Source: Lacihabitans sp. LS3-19
GTDB lineage: Bacteria > Bacteroidota > Bacteroidia > Cytophagales > Spirosomataceae
Reading direction: 5' to 3'
Assembly: GCF_024343575.1 (NCBI RefSeq)
Contig: NZ_RJUA01000016.1
Coordinates: 1 to 55,036, forward strand
DNA: 55,036 nucleotides
Notes under the pieces: model-generated
Database searches by the model: none
What the model was told of the DNA's origin: nothing
The model's input: only the letters and a program-made list of their open reading frames with translations
Made by a program: the position numbers and the translations under genes
In this document: positions 17,780-26,537 of the stretch, one piece after another
Position numbering within the stretch: the first letter of the stretch is position 1
Layout of the letters: each line of letters begins with the position of its first letter

Positions 17780-18967
17780 ATGCGGATTGTTTTGTTTTTT
17801 GTGATGTTGCTCACCCTGTCTTGTGCAGACCATTCCCGCGAAGGATTTAATATACCTGTAGCCCAAAAACAAAATAAGGAAAACCAACATTTGGCTGCGT
17901 TAAGTATACTTTCTGATGCTATTAAAAACAATCCAAGTGATTATGATAATTATTTTAAAAGAGCTAAGCTTCAATTTAGTTTAGAAAATTATCAAGATGC
18001 ATTGGTTGATATTACACGAGCTGAAAGATTAAATCCTAACTCTGGATTGATATTATTTCAAAAAGCTAAGATTCAAAATGCTTTAAAAGATAAAAATGCT
18101 TTAAAGACAGCTTTGGACTCTGAAAGTCAAGGATTTGATGCTCCTGATTTGTTTGCACTTTTAGCTGAGCTAAATATAAAGGCCAAGAACTTTAAAGCTG
18201 CTCAACAATATATTCAAAAATCAGCTGAAATATACCCTTACAATTCTGACCTATTTTTGGTACGAGGTTTGTATTATGCTAATCAGAACGATACACTTAC
18301 GGCTATTAACAATTATAAAAAAGCCTTGAGTCTTAAACCGCATGATTTTGAGAGTTATGATGCTTTGATAAAAATTTATAACAAAAAGCTATTGATTGAT
18401 TCTGCTCTGATTTATAATGAAAAAGCTTTGAAGAGGTTTCCTTCGAAAAAAGAATTGGTTTATAATAAAGCACAGATTCTTCACAATGCTGGAGCTCTGG
18501 ACAGTGCAACTAAAGTGTATCAAAGCTTTTTGAGGTTGGAACCTTCTAGATATGATGTTTTAGAAAAGGTTGGGGATATATATTTTAGGAAGAAAAATTA
18601 TGCTTCTGCGTTTTTAATTTACGACAAATGGAGTAAAGGTATGCCAGAAAGTGTTGATGCAGTTAAAAAGGCGGCGATCTGTTATGAAGAGCAGGAAAGA
18701 TTTTCAAATGCAAAGACTTATTTAGAAAATGGCCTTGAAAAATTTCCTGATAATAAAGTTTTGATAGCGGAACTTTCAAGAATAAATTATACAATTGAAT
18801 CAAAGGCTAACGCTTATACTAACGCTCAACAGCTATACAGTCGACCTAAGAAAAAAGAATTAGAAGTAAAAGAAGAACCTCAAAGGCGGATTTTTGACAT
18901 TGGAAATATCGAAAAAATTCAAAAAAGAGGACCAGTCACTATTGGAAAAGATACCACGAGAAATTAA
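17780..18967 (+). CDS. TPR-repeat lipoprotein
   Basis: A 395-residue protein. The ATG at 17780 is chosen over an earlier in-frame start because it opens a lipoprotein signal ending LTLSC (Cys15). The rest is a series of tetratricopeptide repeats, for example [63 protein letters not shown] and [15 protein letters not shown]. The C-terminus is Lys/Glu-rich. It is likely an outer or inner membrane scaffold. It ends 7 nt before thrS, so the two genes are probably co-transcribed. Confidence 0.85.
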   Translation: MRIVLFFVMLLTLSCADHSREGFNIPVAQKQNKENQHLAALSILSDAIKNNPSDYDNYFKRAKLQFSLENYQDALVDITRAERLNPNSGLILFQKAKIQNALKDKNALKTALDSESQGFDAPDLFALLAELNIKAKNFKAAQQYIQKSAEIYPYNSDLFLVRGLYYANQNDTLTAINNYKKALSLKPHDFESYDALIKIYNKKLLIDSALIYNEKALKRFPSKKELVYNKAQILHNAGALDSATKVYQSFLRLEPSRYDVLEKVGDIYFRKKNYASAFLIYDKWSKGMPESVDAVKKAAICYEEQERFSNAKTYLENGLEKFPDNKVLIAELSRINYTIESKANAYTNAQQLYSRPKKKELEVKEEPQRRIFDIGNIEKIQKRGPVTIGKDTTRN

Positions 18968-18974
18968 AGAAAAT

Positions 18975-20924
18975 ATGATCAGTGTTACATTGCCTGATGG
19001 CAGCATAAGAGAATACGAAAAAGGAACTACTCCCATGGGAGTGGCATTGTCTATAAGCGAAGGTTTGGCTCGCAACGTTTTGGCTGCCAAAGTAAATCAG
19101 CAAGTTGTTGATTTGAATACGCCTATGGAGCATAATGCAGACTTGCAACTTTTAACTTGGAACGATACCGAAGGCAAATCCACGTTTTGGCATTCTTCAG
19201 CACACCTTATGGCTGAAGCTTTAGAGGCATTGTACCCAGGGGTAAAGTTTTGGGTTGGTCCTCCAGTAGAAAATGGTTTTTATTATGACATTGACACTGG
19301 TGATAAAAGCATTTCGTCTGATGACTTTAAGATGATTGAAGACAAAATGTTGGAATTAGCTCGTCAGAAGAACGAATTTCAACGTATTCCTATCTCTAAA
19401 GCCGATGCTGAGAAGTATTTTGGAGACAAAGGCGACGAATATAAATTGGATTTGTTGTCAGGGCTTGAAGACGGAAATATCACACTTTATAAGCAAGGTA
19501 ACTTTACTGATTTGTGCCGTGGACCACATATTCCTAACACTGGATATATAAAAGCAGCCAAAATAATGAATGCCGCCGCAGCTTATTTTAAAGGTGATCA
19601 AAACAACAAAATGCTCACCAGAGTATATGGTGTTACGTTTCCTAAAGCTAAGGAACTGGAAGAATACCTAACACTGTTAGAAGAAGCTAAAAGAAGAGAT
19701 CACCGTAAGTTAGGTGCTGAGTTAGAGTTCTTTACTTTTTCTGATAAAGTAGGCAAAGGTTTACCTTTGTGGTTGCCAAAAGGTGCTATGTTGCGTGAGA
19801 GGTTGGAGAATTTCTTAAAAAAGGCACAATTACGTTCTGGATATTTACCGGTAGTTACGCCACACATAGGTAGCAAGGCCTTATATGTAACTTCAGGGCA
19901 CTGGGAGAAATATGGCGAAGATTCTTTCCAGCCGATAAAAACGCCAGAGGAAGGAGAGGAGTTTATGTTGAAACCGATGAACTGCCCTCACCACTGTGAG
20001 ATATATAAGTCTAAACCGAGAAGTTATAGGGATTTGCCTTTACGTTTGGCAGAGTTTGGTACAGTGTATCGCTATGAGCAAAGCGGTGAGTTACATGGTT
20101 TGACTCGAGTAAGAGGATTTACGCAAGACGATGCCCATATATTCTGTGCAAATGATCAAGTAGAGGATGAGTTTAAAAAAGTGATAGATTTGGTATTGTA
20201 TGTGTTTAAATCCCTAGGATTTGATGATTACAGTGCCCAGGTTTCACTAAGAAGTAAAGACAATCGTGCAAAATATATCGGTTCTGATGAAGATTGGGAC
20301 AAAGCCGAGTCAGCAATTATAAAAGCGGCAGACGAAAAAGGTCTAAAAACCGTAGTTGAATATGGAGAGGCGGCGTTTTATGGTCCTAAGTTAGACTTTA
20401 TGGTAAAAGATGCTCTGGGTCGTAAATGGCAATTAGGTACTATACAAGTAGACTATCAACTACCAAATAGATTTGAACTGGAATATACTGGAGCTGACAA
20501 TCAGAAGCATAGACCTGTTATGATACATCGTGCACCGTTTGGTTCGATGGAGCGATTTATAGCAATATTGATTGAAAATACAGCTGGTAATTTTCCATTC
20601 TGGCTTTCACCAGAGCAGATTGCGATTCTACCGATTTCTGAAAAATATGAAGATTACGCCAACGAAATGTTTCTGAGCCTGCAAGAAGAAGACATTAGAG
20701 GCTATGTGGACCATAGATCTGAGAAAATAGGTAGAAAAATTAGGGATGCGGAAGTTGCTAAAGTACCTTTGATGTTAATAATTGGTGAAAAAGAAGCGGC
20801 AGAAGGTCGAGTTTCATTGAGAAAAAAAGGCGAAGGTGACCTAGGAAGTTTCACTTTGGAGGAATTTGTGGCATTTGCTAAAGCAGAAATAAATAAAAAT
20901 ATTCCAAAGTTTGGAAATAATTGA
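18975..20924 (+). CDS. thrS: Threonyl-tRNA synthetase
   Basis: A 649-residue class II synthetase. The order is an N-terminal TGS domain (1-60), an editing domain with His73-x3-His77 (HSSAH), the catalytic core and a C-terminal anticodon-binding domain. The Zn ligand Cys337 lies in MNCPHHCE. The ATG at 18975 matches the family start ([10 protein letters not shown]); an in-frame start at 18894 lies inside the TPR gene and was rejected. infC follows after 69 nt, the order common in many bacteria. Confidence 0.97.
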   Translation: MISVTLPDGSIREYEKGTTPMGVALSISEGLARNVLAAKVNQQVVDLNTPMEHNADLQLLTWNDTEGKSTFWHSSAHLMAEALEALYPGVKFWVGPPVENGFYYDIDTGDKSISSDDFKMIEDKMLELARQKNEFQRIPISKADAEKYFGDKGDEYKLDLLSGLEDGNITLYKQGNFTDLCRGPHIPNTGYIKAAKIMNAAAAYFKGDQNNKMLTRVYGVTFPKAKELEEYLTLLEEAKRRDHRKLGAELEFFTFSDKVGKGLPLWLPKGAMLRERLENFLKKAQLRSGYLPVVTPHIGSKALYVTSGHWEKYGEDSFQPIKTPEEGEEFMLKPMNCPHHCEIYKSKPRSYRDLPLRLAEFGTVYRYEQSGELHGLTRVRGFTQDDAHIFCANDQVEDEFKKVIDLVLYVFKSLGFDDYSAQVSLRSKDNRAKYIGSDEDWDKAESAIIKAADEKGLKTVVEYGEAAFYGPKLDFMVKDALGRKWQLGTIQVDYQLPNRFELEYTGADNQKHRPVMIHRAPFGSMERFIAILIENTAGNFPFWLSPEQIAILPISEKYEDYANEMFLSLQEEDIRGYVDHRSEKIGRKIRDAEVAKVPLMLIIGEKEAAEGRVSLRKKGEGDLGSFTLEEFVAFAKAEINKNIPKFGNN

Positions 20925-20949
20925 AAACTAAATAATAAATTTGATGAAA

Positions 20950-20973
20950 TTTTGAGTGCTAAATAGCTCAAAA
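20950..20973 (+). promoter_or_regulatory. Hairpin in the thrS-infC spacer
   Basis: TTTTGA pairs with TCAAAA, with an inner GCT/AGC pair around AAAT and a 2-nt bulge. It sits 20 nt before the infC start, has no T-run, and could be a leader element controlling infC. Confidence 0.3.
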
Positions 20974-20993
20974 TCTAACATTTAAATTCGTAT

Positions 20994-21551
20994 ATGGCAA
21001 AAAACATGAAAAAACCGTATCGTCCACCGGTTAGAAAAGAAGACGAACACAGGATAAATGAAAAAATAAGAGGAGTTGCGGAGGTAAGACTAGTGGGAGA
21101 AAATATTGAGGTAGGTGTCTATCCTTTCATGAAAGCCGTAGAAATAGCACGTGAGCAAAATTTAGATTTAGTAGAAATAGTACCGAATTCTAAACCACCA
21201 GTTTGTAGAATCGTAGATTATTCTAAATTTAAATACGAACAGAAGAAAAAGCAAAAAGAACTTAAAGCAAAGCAGGTAAAAACTGTAATAAAGGAAATCA
21301 GATTTGGCCCTCAAACTGATGACCATGACTTTGACTTTAAATTGAAGCACGCCGAAAACTTTTTGAAAGAAAACTCAAAAGTTAAAGCTTACGTGCAGTT
21401 TATAGGTCGCCAGATAGTTTTCAAAGACCAAGGGTTTAAGCTCCTTGAGCGTTTCGTTACAGCCCTTGAAGAACTTGGAAAGCCGGAAGCACCACCAAAA
21501 TTAGAAGGAAAAAGACTAAATGTGATAATAGCACCAAAAGCTAAAAAATAA
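20994..21551 (+). CDS. infC: Translation initiation factor IF-3
   Basis: A 185-residue IF-3 of normal length. The N-terminal domain holds [25 protein letters not shown] and [16 protein letters not shown] Lys-rich linker helix follows, then the C-terminal domain with [26 protein letters not shown]-3 binds the 30S subunit and checks the initiator codon. In most bacteria rpmI and rplT follow; here a strong terminator comes directly after and the next gene is an unrelated DinB-like protein. Confidence 0.97.
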   Translation: MAKNMKKPYRPPVRKEDEHRINEKIRGVAEVRLVGENIEVGVYPFMKAVEIAREQNLDLVEIVPNSKPPVCRIVDYSKFKYEQKKKQKELKAKQVKTVIKEIRFGPQTDDHDFDFKLKHAENFLKENSKVKAYVQFIGRQIVFKDQGFKLLERFVTALEELGKPEAPPKLEGKRLNVIIAPKAKK

Positions 21552-21558
21552 TAGAAAG

Positions 21559-21584
21559 CCGACTCAATTGGGTCGGTTTTTTTG
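21559..21584 (+). terminator. Rho-independent terminator after infC
   Basis: CCGACTC (21559-21565) pairs with GGGTCGG (21570-21576) around AATT, followed by seven or more T residues. It ends the TPR-thrS-infC operon. Confidence 0.9.
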
Positions 21585-21625
21585 TTAAAAACACTTCGGT
21601 CAAAATAGTGTCAAAAGTTTACAGT

Positions 21626-22072
21626 TTATAAAATTAAAGCTATCTTTATTTGTTCCAAGTGCCCTTGGCAATGCCATTCAACTTTGCCAAATTCATCTTT
21701 TAGGGTTCTTAAGCCCGTTTCGCTATGGATAAATTCTTTTGTACCTAAACTGTCATAATATTTACTTGCTAAATAAAATATGTTTTCTCGGTTAGCTAAA
21801 AATACAGTTTTACTTAAATGCAAAGGATAATTTTTATAATCCAAATGAGCACTCCAAAGGTTTTGATCAAATGCCCAAATGACTTGTTTTGGTTCTGATA
21901 TTACACGTTTTATTCTGTCTAATAATACGCTCTCTGCATCAGCTAAATGGACCAAAATCTCCTTTATTGACCATTTCCCTTCACCGTAGGATTTCTTTAA
22001 TTTATCATCAGGTAAATCAAAATATTTTGCAGCTTCTAATTTTGAGTTACTTAGCAATTTTAGTATTTCCAT
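21626..22072 (-). CDS. DinB-like four-helix protein
   Basis: A 148-residue protein of the DinB/YfiT-like fold. The metal-binding pattern is visible as a His in KEILVHLADAE near residue 43 and the pair in VEWHCQGHLEQI near 133-137. Members bind a divalent metal and some are thiol transferases. The length is normal. It converges on infC, with the infC terminator between. Confidence 0.82.
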   Translation of the reverse strand: MEILKLLSNSKLEAAKYFDLPDDKLKKSYGEGKWSIKEILVHLADAESVLLDRIKRVISEPKQVIWAFDQNLWSAHLDYKNYPLHLSKTVFLANRENIFYLASKYYDSLGTKEFIHSETGLRTLKDEFGKVEWHCQGHLEQIKIALIL

Positions 22073-22553
22073 TTTAGTTTTAATGTTTTTTTTATAGCAT
22101 AAAATACAATTCGATATTGTATAAGTATCTTATAATTAGATGATTGTGGTTGGGATAAAATCGTTTATAATCATTGAGTAAATTCTATTTTAACTTGGTT
22201 TTATTTTATTAAATCTCTTTTGTAATAATATTGAACTGCTATTTATGCGTATAGTAAGAATTGTTTTTCAGAGCTTTTATTAATAAAACTATTTCTTTTC
22301 AATACTTAATCCCTTTGCCTTTAATGGCTTAAGCTTTTTTTTATAAAGTGTAAATCGATTTTCCTTAAAATTACAAATGTTAGTTTTCTTAACAAATCTT
22401 TGCTGAAAAGTATTTTGATTAAGCTCAACTTTTTTAATTATACAAATATTAAACCGCCAAATAGGAGTTATAAGTTTGTTTTGCATAGGATTTATATCAT
22501 ATTTATTTGGTTGCAGGTAGTTTATATTCGTTATAGAATCAATAAACGGTACA
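22073..22553. other. Intergenic AT-rich stretch without a supported gene
   Basis: This 481-nt spacer between two divergent genes is very AT-rich. A 65-codon Lys-rich frame on the minus strand (22289-22486) has no recognisable domain or start signal and was not called. The promoters of both flanking genes must lie here, but I see no clear TAnnTTTG box. Confidence 0.5.
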
Positions 22554-22997
22554 ATGAAAAGAGGGAATATTTTAAATAGAATAATCGAAGAGCATAATAA
22601 AGTGATCGAAAATCTTAAAAATTCGGTTAATCGGTTTCATTTGGCGTCAGATTTGGACGAAAATGACACCTTAGATCCTGACGATTTTGCGAGACAAACT
22701 GAGGCCAAAGATTTGCAGATGCGGTTTAAACAGATGCTGAACGAGGCAGAAAGGGCACACAAGATAGTTTTGACTGAAAAAACAAAAGAACATACTGCAG
22801 TGGAAGAAGGAGCTATTATAGAAACGAGCACGACTTTGTTTTTTGTGGGACTTTCCATTCCTCATTTCAGTTTTGAAGAGAAAGAGGTCTTCTGCATCAC
22901 CAAAGAAGCTGCAATTTTTAATAACCTTAAAGGTAAAAACGTAGGGGATGAATTTGAAATGGGAAAAAATACTTTAAAAATATGGGCTATTTATTGA
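22554..22997 (+). CDS. Small GreA/GreB-like protein
   Basis: A 147-residue cytosolic protein. The N-terminal half is helical and charged (IIEEHNKVIENLKNSVNRF, AKDLQMRFKQMLNEAERAHKIV), and the C-terminal half ends TKEAAIFNNLKGKNVGDEFEMGKNTLKIWAIY. That C-terminal pattern resembles the transcript-cleavage factor GreA/GreB domain (SPxxxALxGxxxGD). The coiled-coil part is shorter than in GreA, so it is a distant relative at best. It ends before a bidirectional terminator shared with the BON gene. Confidence 0.55.
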   Translation: MKRGNILNRIIEEHNKVIENLKNSVNRFHLASDLDENDTLDPDDFARQTEAKDLQMRFKQMLNEAERAHKIVLTEKTKEHTAVEEGAIIETSTTLFFVGLSIPHFSFEEKEVFCITKEAAIFNNLKGKNVGDEFEMGKNTLKIWAIY

Positions 22998-23107
22998 TTT
23001 GAAGAATTTGTTTTATGATGAAATAGTTTTTAGGTGTATGGTCACTTAAACTTTTCGGATTATAGAAATTTGAACAGATAGAAATTAAAAAATGCTTTAT
23101 TTTTTTG

Positions 23108-23147
23108 AAAAAAAACGATGAAAGGAAAATCCCTTCACCGTTTTTTT
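23108..23147. terminator. Bidirectional terminator between the GreA-like and BON genes
   Basis: CGATGAAAGG pairs with CCCTTCACCG around a short A-rich loop, with A7 on the left and T7 on the right. It can terminate both converging genes and is best placed for the minus-strand BON gene, 6 nt from its stop. Confidence 0.8.
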
Positions 23148-23152
23148 AGCTT

Positions 23153-23824
23153 TTATGAAAGTAAAGCATATTCATAATCAACCACCAAGTCATTTTCCAA
23201 ATGCCAGATACCAGGCGTGTTCCAAGCTATTCTACCTGCTTCTTCTTTTTCGTACCAAGAGTTCACTGTGCCTGTCAAAGTTACCGTAGTTCCTGTAACT
23301 GAAACACTTAAGTCTGTGTCATCAACATTCCAATTTCTTGCTATAGCGTCTTCTACAGTTTTCTTTTCGATTTCATCGTGCGTTTCTGCTTTGATTTTGA
23401 TGTTGTTAGTAACACCTCTAACACCCATTAGATAGTTTACCGCGTTTTTTGCAGCATCTTTTTGGTAGTTCCATTGCAACTCTCCATCTAGTGTAATCCA
23501 ACCATTTTCTACTTTTACCGTAACTTTGTCTTTTGGAACAGACCAGTTGGCTTTCAAAGCTGTCAATACCTCCTCTGCAATCTCCACATTGGTTTTAGTG
23601 AAATGACTTGGATATTTTACTTCAATTTTTTCAACCAAAGCTTTCACACCAAGCACTTTTTTAGCGGCATTTTCAGCCTCTACTTTTTTTGCATAGCTAT
23701 CAACTACTCCCGTTAAAGAAACAATTCCATCTTTGGCTGTAACGCCAATTTCAGCTGAATGTAACAAAGGTTCCCATTTGATGGCGTTTTGAACGTCGGT
23801 TTGTAATTCTGCATTATTTTTCAT
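23153..23824 (-). CDS. Three-BON-domain protein (first copy)
   Basis: A 223-residue protein made of three consecutive BON domains (about 3-70, 78-148 and 152-220), each with the pattern GxVTLxGxV and a preceding short helix. No signal peptide is present, so it appears cytosolic, unlike OsmY. BON domains bind phospholipids or other ligands and such proteins are often induced by osmotic or envelope stress. A close paralogue lies at 28646-29314. Its promoter carries the 66-nt shared element at 23866-23931. Confidence 0.9.
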   Translation of the reverse strand: MKNNAELQTDVQNAIKWEPLLHSAEIGVTAKDGIVSLTGVVDSYAKKVEAENAAKKVLGVKALVEKIEVKYPSHFTKTNVEIAEEVLTALKANWSVPKDKVTVKVENGWITLDGELQWNYQKDAAKNAVNYLMGVRGVTNNIKIKAETHDEIEKKTVEDAIARNWNVDDTDLSVSVTGTTVTLTGTVNSWYEKEEAGRIAWNTPGIWHLENDLVVDYEYALLS

Positions 23825-23865
23825 TTTATGAATTTTTATGCCATGAATATGTTTTCACAACGGAA

Positions 23866-23931
23866 CAAAGGTGATGTTTTATTTTATTTAAGGCCTTACA
23901 CTATTTGCGATTTGAGTTACATCATTCACAC
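23866..23931 (-). promoter_or_regulatory. 66-nt shared promoter element, copy A (BON gene 1)
   Basis: Read on the minus strand it is GTGTGAATGATGTAAC, 14 nt, GTGTAAGG, 19 nt, then TCACCTTTG (a -7-like box). The internal spacings equal those of copies B, C and D. It ends 42 nt before the BON start codon. It looks like an activator-dependent promoter with two half-sites (TGTAAC and TGTAAG) 21 nt apart. Confidence 0.8.
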
Positions 23932-24079
23932 TGTTGTGTTTTATTAAGTATTTTTGATTAAAAAAAGGTAGCCTTTTGGTACTGTAAAATGAAAAGTGGT
24001 TTTTAAATGAAAAATGCCAAAAAGGTCTTGTATGTTACTCTTTGGCTTTGAATCTTGAGTGTTTTTAGTTGAAGTGTAG

Positions 24080-24748
24080 CTAAATTACTTTAACATTTTT
24101 CAATTTCTGAGTGTTTGAGATTTCTATCATAATAGCATAAATGGATAAACTAATTATGGAAGAAAAAAAGCACCAAACAGAAAGAATATAATGTTCGTAA
24201 AATATATAGGCAATGATATATGAAATAGCGACTGTTGTTCCTAGTATCCACATTCGTTTAATATGAGAAAAGAAAGGTGGTGCCAAAGTCGCTAAAGCGT
24301 ACAAGACAATTACATAGCTTTTTAAAGAATTGGGGTAATCTTGCAAATAAGAAATGTGCTGTCCTAAAATTTGTGCTTCCACATTATAGGTAAAAAGGCA
24401 GTAAGCCAAATAGATACCCACTATAAATCCTGCTGCTACAAAGACTTTTTGAATGTTTTTTCTAGTTATATTTTTTTCAAGAAGCAAAATCGCTAGCGGA
24501 ACCCACATGGGCCAAAGAATTTGAGCAAAAAACAAGAATATATAGGTGAATATTTTTTGCGTATTTACAAAATCGGGAATGGGAAGCGTTAGCCATAAAA
24601 CCCCTTCAGCTATTTGCTGCACCCCAAAAATAAACGGAATGCTAGCAAATAGCAATTGGGAAAAACGATGAGTCTTTTTAATAGATGCTACTCCAATTAC
24701 AGTAAGTACAACACCTGCACCAAAACTAGCACTTGCTGAAAAACACAT
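24080..24748 (-). CDS. DUF6629 family membrane protein
   Basis: A 222-residue protein with about seven transmembrane segments. It begins MCFSASASFGAG, the signature of the DUF6629 family, and continues with FGVQQIAEGVLW. Function is unknown. It is the last gene of the minus-strand operon that starts with the SQR-like flavoprotein; the gap to the rubrerythrin gene is 87 nt, so a separate promoter is possible. Confidence 0.78.
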   Translation of the reverse strand: MCFSASASFGAGVVLTVIGVASIKKTHRFSQLLFASIPFIFGVQQIAEGVLWLTLPIPDFVNTQKIFTYIFLFFAQILWPMWVPLAILLLEKNITRKNIQKVFVAAGFIVGIYLAYCLFTYNVEAQILGQHISYLQDYPNSLKSYVIVLYALATLAPPFFSHIKRMWILGTTVAISYIIAYIFYEHYILSVWCFFSSIISLSIYAIMIEISNTQKLKNVKVI

Positions 24749-24835
24749 ATTTCATTTTTTTAAAAGGGAAGAACTCTAAATTTAAAACAGAATAAGAATT
24801 ATAGTTAATGTTTTATATTGCTTATAATGAGTTTC

Positions 24836-25540
24836 TTATAGTTTATCTACTTTGATAAATAACTTTGAATCCGTCATCGAAATTTCACAGCGACTTGGTG
24901 CTGTGGTGGCATAAGTATTACCGCAAGTTGGACATAAATAGTATATTTTAGCTAGCGACTTGTCGGTACCTGCTTCTAATGAAGCCAGAGCTGCTATATA
25001 AAAATCCCTATGTTTTTTCTCTACTTTATAAGCATAAGTTAAGCTTATCTGGGCCATATAATCGCCAGCCGTATTTGCATTTTTTATAAACTCAGGATAC
25101 ATTTTATTGTATTCATAACTTTCACCGTCAATCGCTTCTTTGAGGTTTTCAGTAGTGGATTTTACCGTAAATTCAGGTGTGATTTCAGGTATTGATTCAC
25201 GCATTCTCATCAAAATTACTTTGTGGTTATTGGCGTGAATCAACTCTGCTCCAGAGGCTGCCTTGAAAAGTAGTGCAATTTCAGGATGCCCTTCTTCTGC
25301 TGCTTTTTTGCTATAAGCAGCATATTTAAAATGAGCAGTTGTCTCACCTTTATAAGCATCATGCATGTTTTGAATGATGACTTTTTGAGGATCTTGCTTT
25401 TCTACATTTGCGGTTGAGTCCTTTTCCATTTCTTTAGCGACTTTTTCCTCATCAGAACTTCCAGTTTTTTCGGTACAAGACTGAAGAATTATGCCTAAAA
25501 AAGCAAACCCTAAAGTGAATAGTATTATTGATTTTTTCAT
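24836..25540 (-). CDS. Rubrerythrin-family lipoprotein with degenerate rubredoxin tail
   Basis: A 234-residue protein with a lipoprotein signal (lipobox LQSC, Cys22). Residues 50-190 are a ferritin-like rubrerythrin di-iron domain (EXXXHXXY-type segments ETTAHFKYAAY, GAELIHANNH, DGESYEYNKMYPEF, EKKHRDFYIAAL). The C-terminal rubredoxin-like part has one normal pair, CPTCG, but the second is RCEIS, so the fourth Cys is missing. Rubrerythrins reduce peroxide. The surface location and loss of a cluster ligand suggest a changed electron path. It lies 23 nt after the upstream lipoprotein gene. Confidence 0.85.
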   Translation of the reverse strand: MKKSIILFTLGFAFLGIILQSCTEKTGSSDEEKVAKEMEKDSTANVEKQDPQKVIIQNMHDAYKGETTAHFKYAAYSKKAAEEGHPEIALLFKAASGAELIHANNHKVILMRMRESIPEITPEFTVKSTTENLKEAIDGESYEYNKMYPEFIKNANTAGDYMAQISLTYAYKVEKKHRDFYIAALASLEAGTDKSLAKIYYLCPTCGNTYATTAPSRCEISMTDSKLFIKVDKL

Positions 25541-25563
25541 TTTCTTTTTTATTTAAACCTTTT

Positions 25564-25989
25564 TTATCTAGTACTTAAAACTATCAAACCAGGATATTCT
25601 ACATTTCCTTCATTCTCGGCCGAAATAAAAAATGACACAGGTTTATATGAAGAAACGGCACTCAATGAACCTTTTAGGGCTTTAGAAAGAAAACTCGAAC
25701 TGCTTATTAATTGGCCGATGTTTTTGGTTTCATTGTTTTCTGTTACCATCCAAACCACATAAGTATTGTATGGAGGTGTCAATTGTGAGGCTGGTGCTAA
25801 ATGATTTATGCTAATCTTTATCGTGTGATTATTGTTTTTGTCGCTTTTTAAATTGATGCTTCCAACCGCAGCAGGTACCACGCTAGAATTTTTAAAAGCC
25901 ATTTTTTTGGAGCATGACGAAAACGAAATAAACGTTATCAAGGAAATGATAAAACTGAAAGATACTGAGCGTACGAATTTTGTGTTCAT
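25564..25989 (-). CDS. Small lipoprotein of unknown function
   Basis: A 141-residue lipoprotein (lipobox SFSSC, Cys26). The rest is one beta-sandwich-like domain with TIKISINHLAPASQLTPPYNTYVVWMV and NIGQLISSSSFLSKALKGSL. The VVWMV...NIGQL pattern is reminiscent of the extracytoplasmic domain of anti-sigma-K-like proteins, but there is no sigma factor nearby. It is third in the SQR-led operon. Confidence 0.75.
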   Translation of the reverse strand: MNTKFVRSVSFSFIISLITFISFSSCSKKMAFKNSSVVPAAVGSINLKSDKNNNHTIKISINHLAPASQLTPPYNTYVVWMVTENNETKNIGQLISSSSFLSKALKGSLSAVSSYKPVSFFISAENEGNVEYPGLIVLSTR

Positions 25990-26045
25990 TTTTTTATTTT
26001 TTAGAATTTGAAAGAAGATTTTTATTGAAATTTAAAAGCTAGATA

Positions 26046-26513
26046 CTATTCTGAAGGTTTTGTCCCGAAATCAGGAAGTGCTAATTCTATACCTGCACCG
26101 TGTTTGAAAACCAGTTCTCCACCCAAAAAAGCAGTTCTTGTAACTGAACCCACCAATAAGGAAAACAATAAGAAACTTGCCCATTTTGCCCAGTTTTTTT
26201 GGTAATTCAAAAAATAGATTGCCGCCTTGGTTAGCACAGTTAGAATGGATAAAGAAAGGGTTACTAATGCAGCTTCTTTATGCATACCCAAAGGTTCTTG
26301 TAATAAGCCGTCTGTCATTCCGTCTCCAGCATAACTACCACTTATATAGGCTGCTATGGCACCTAAAGCTCCGATGCTAAGCAAGTAGAATGAAACATTT
26401 TTGAAAAATTGCCATTTGCTAAAAACCGCAATGATTTCGGACAGGAAACCTATCATTAACAGGGCTATTGGAAAATGAATAACCATGGCATGTAGATGTG
26501 GAGCTGTTATCAT
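26046..26513 (-). CDS. DUF2231 family membrane protein
   Basis: A 155-residue protein with four transmembrane segments. The HLHAMVIHFPIALLMIGF start and the GGELVFKHGAGIEL end are the conserved DUF2231 features; the histidines could bind heme or metal. Such proteins often accompany respiratory or redox genes. It starts 24 nt after the SQR-like flavoprotein stop and is co-transcribed with it. Confidence 0.85.
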   Translation of the reverse strand: MITAPHLHAMVIHFPIALLMIGFLSEIIAVFSKWQFFKNVSFYLLSIGALGAIAAYISGSYAGDGMTDGLLQEPLGMHKEAALVTLSLSILTVLTKAAIYFLNYQKNWAKWASFLLFSLLVGSVTRTAFLGGELVFKHGAGIELALPDFGTKPSE

Positions 26514-26537
26514 CGTATTGTTGTTTAATGTAATAAT

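Noticed and set aside
22289-22486. 65-codon Lys-rich minus-strand frame
   Set aside because: No domain, no promoter box and base composition like the surrounding AT-rich spacer.
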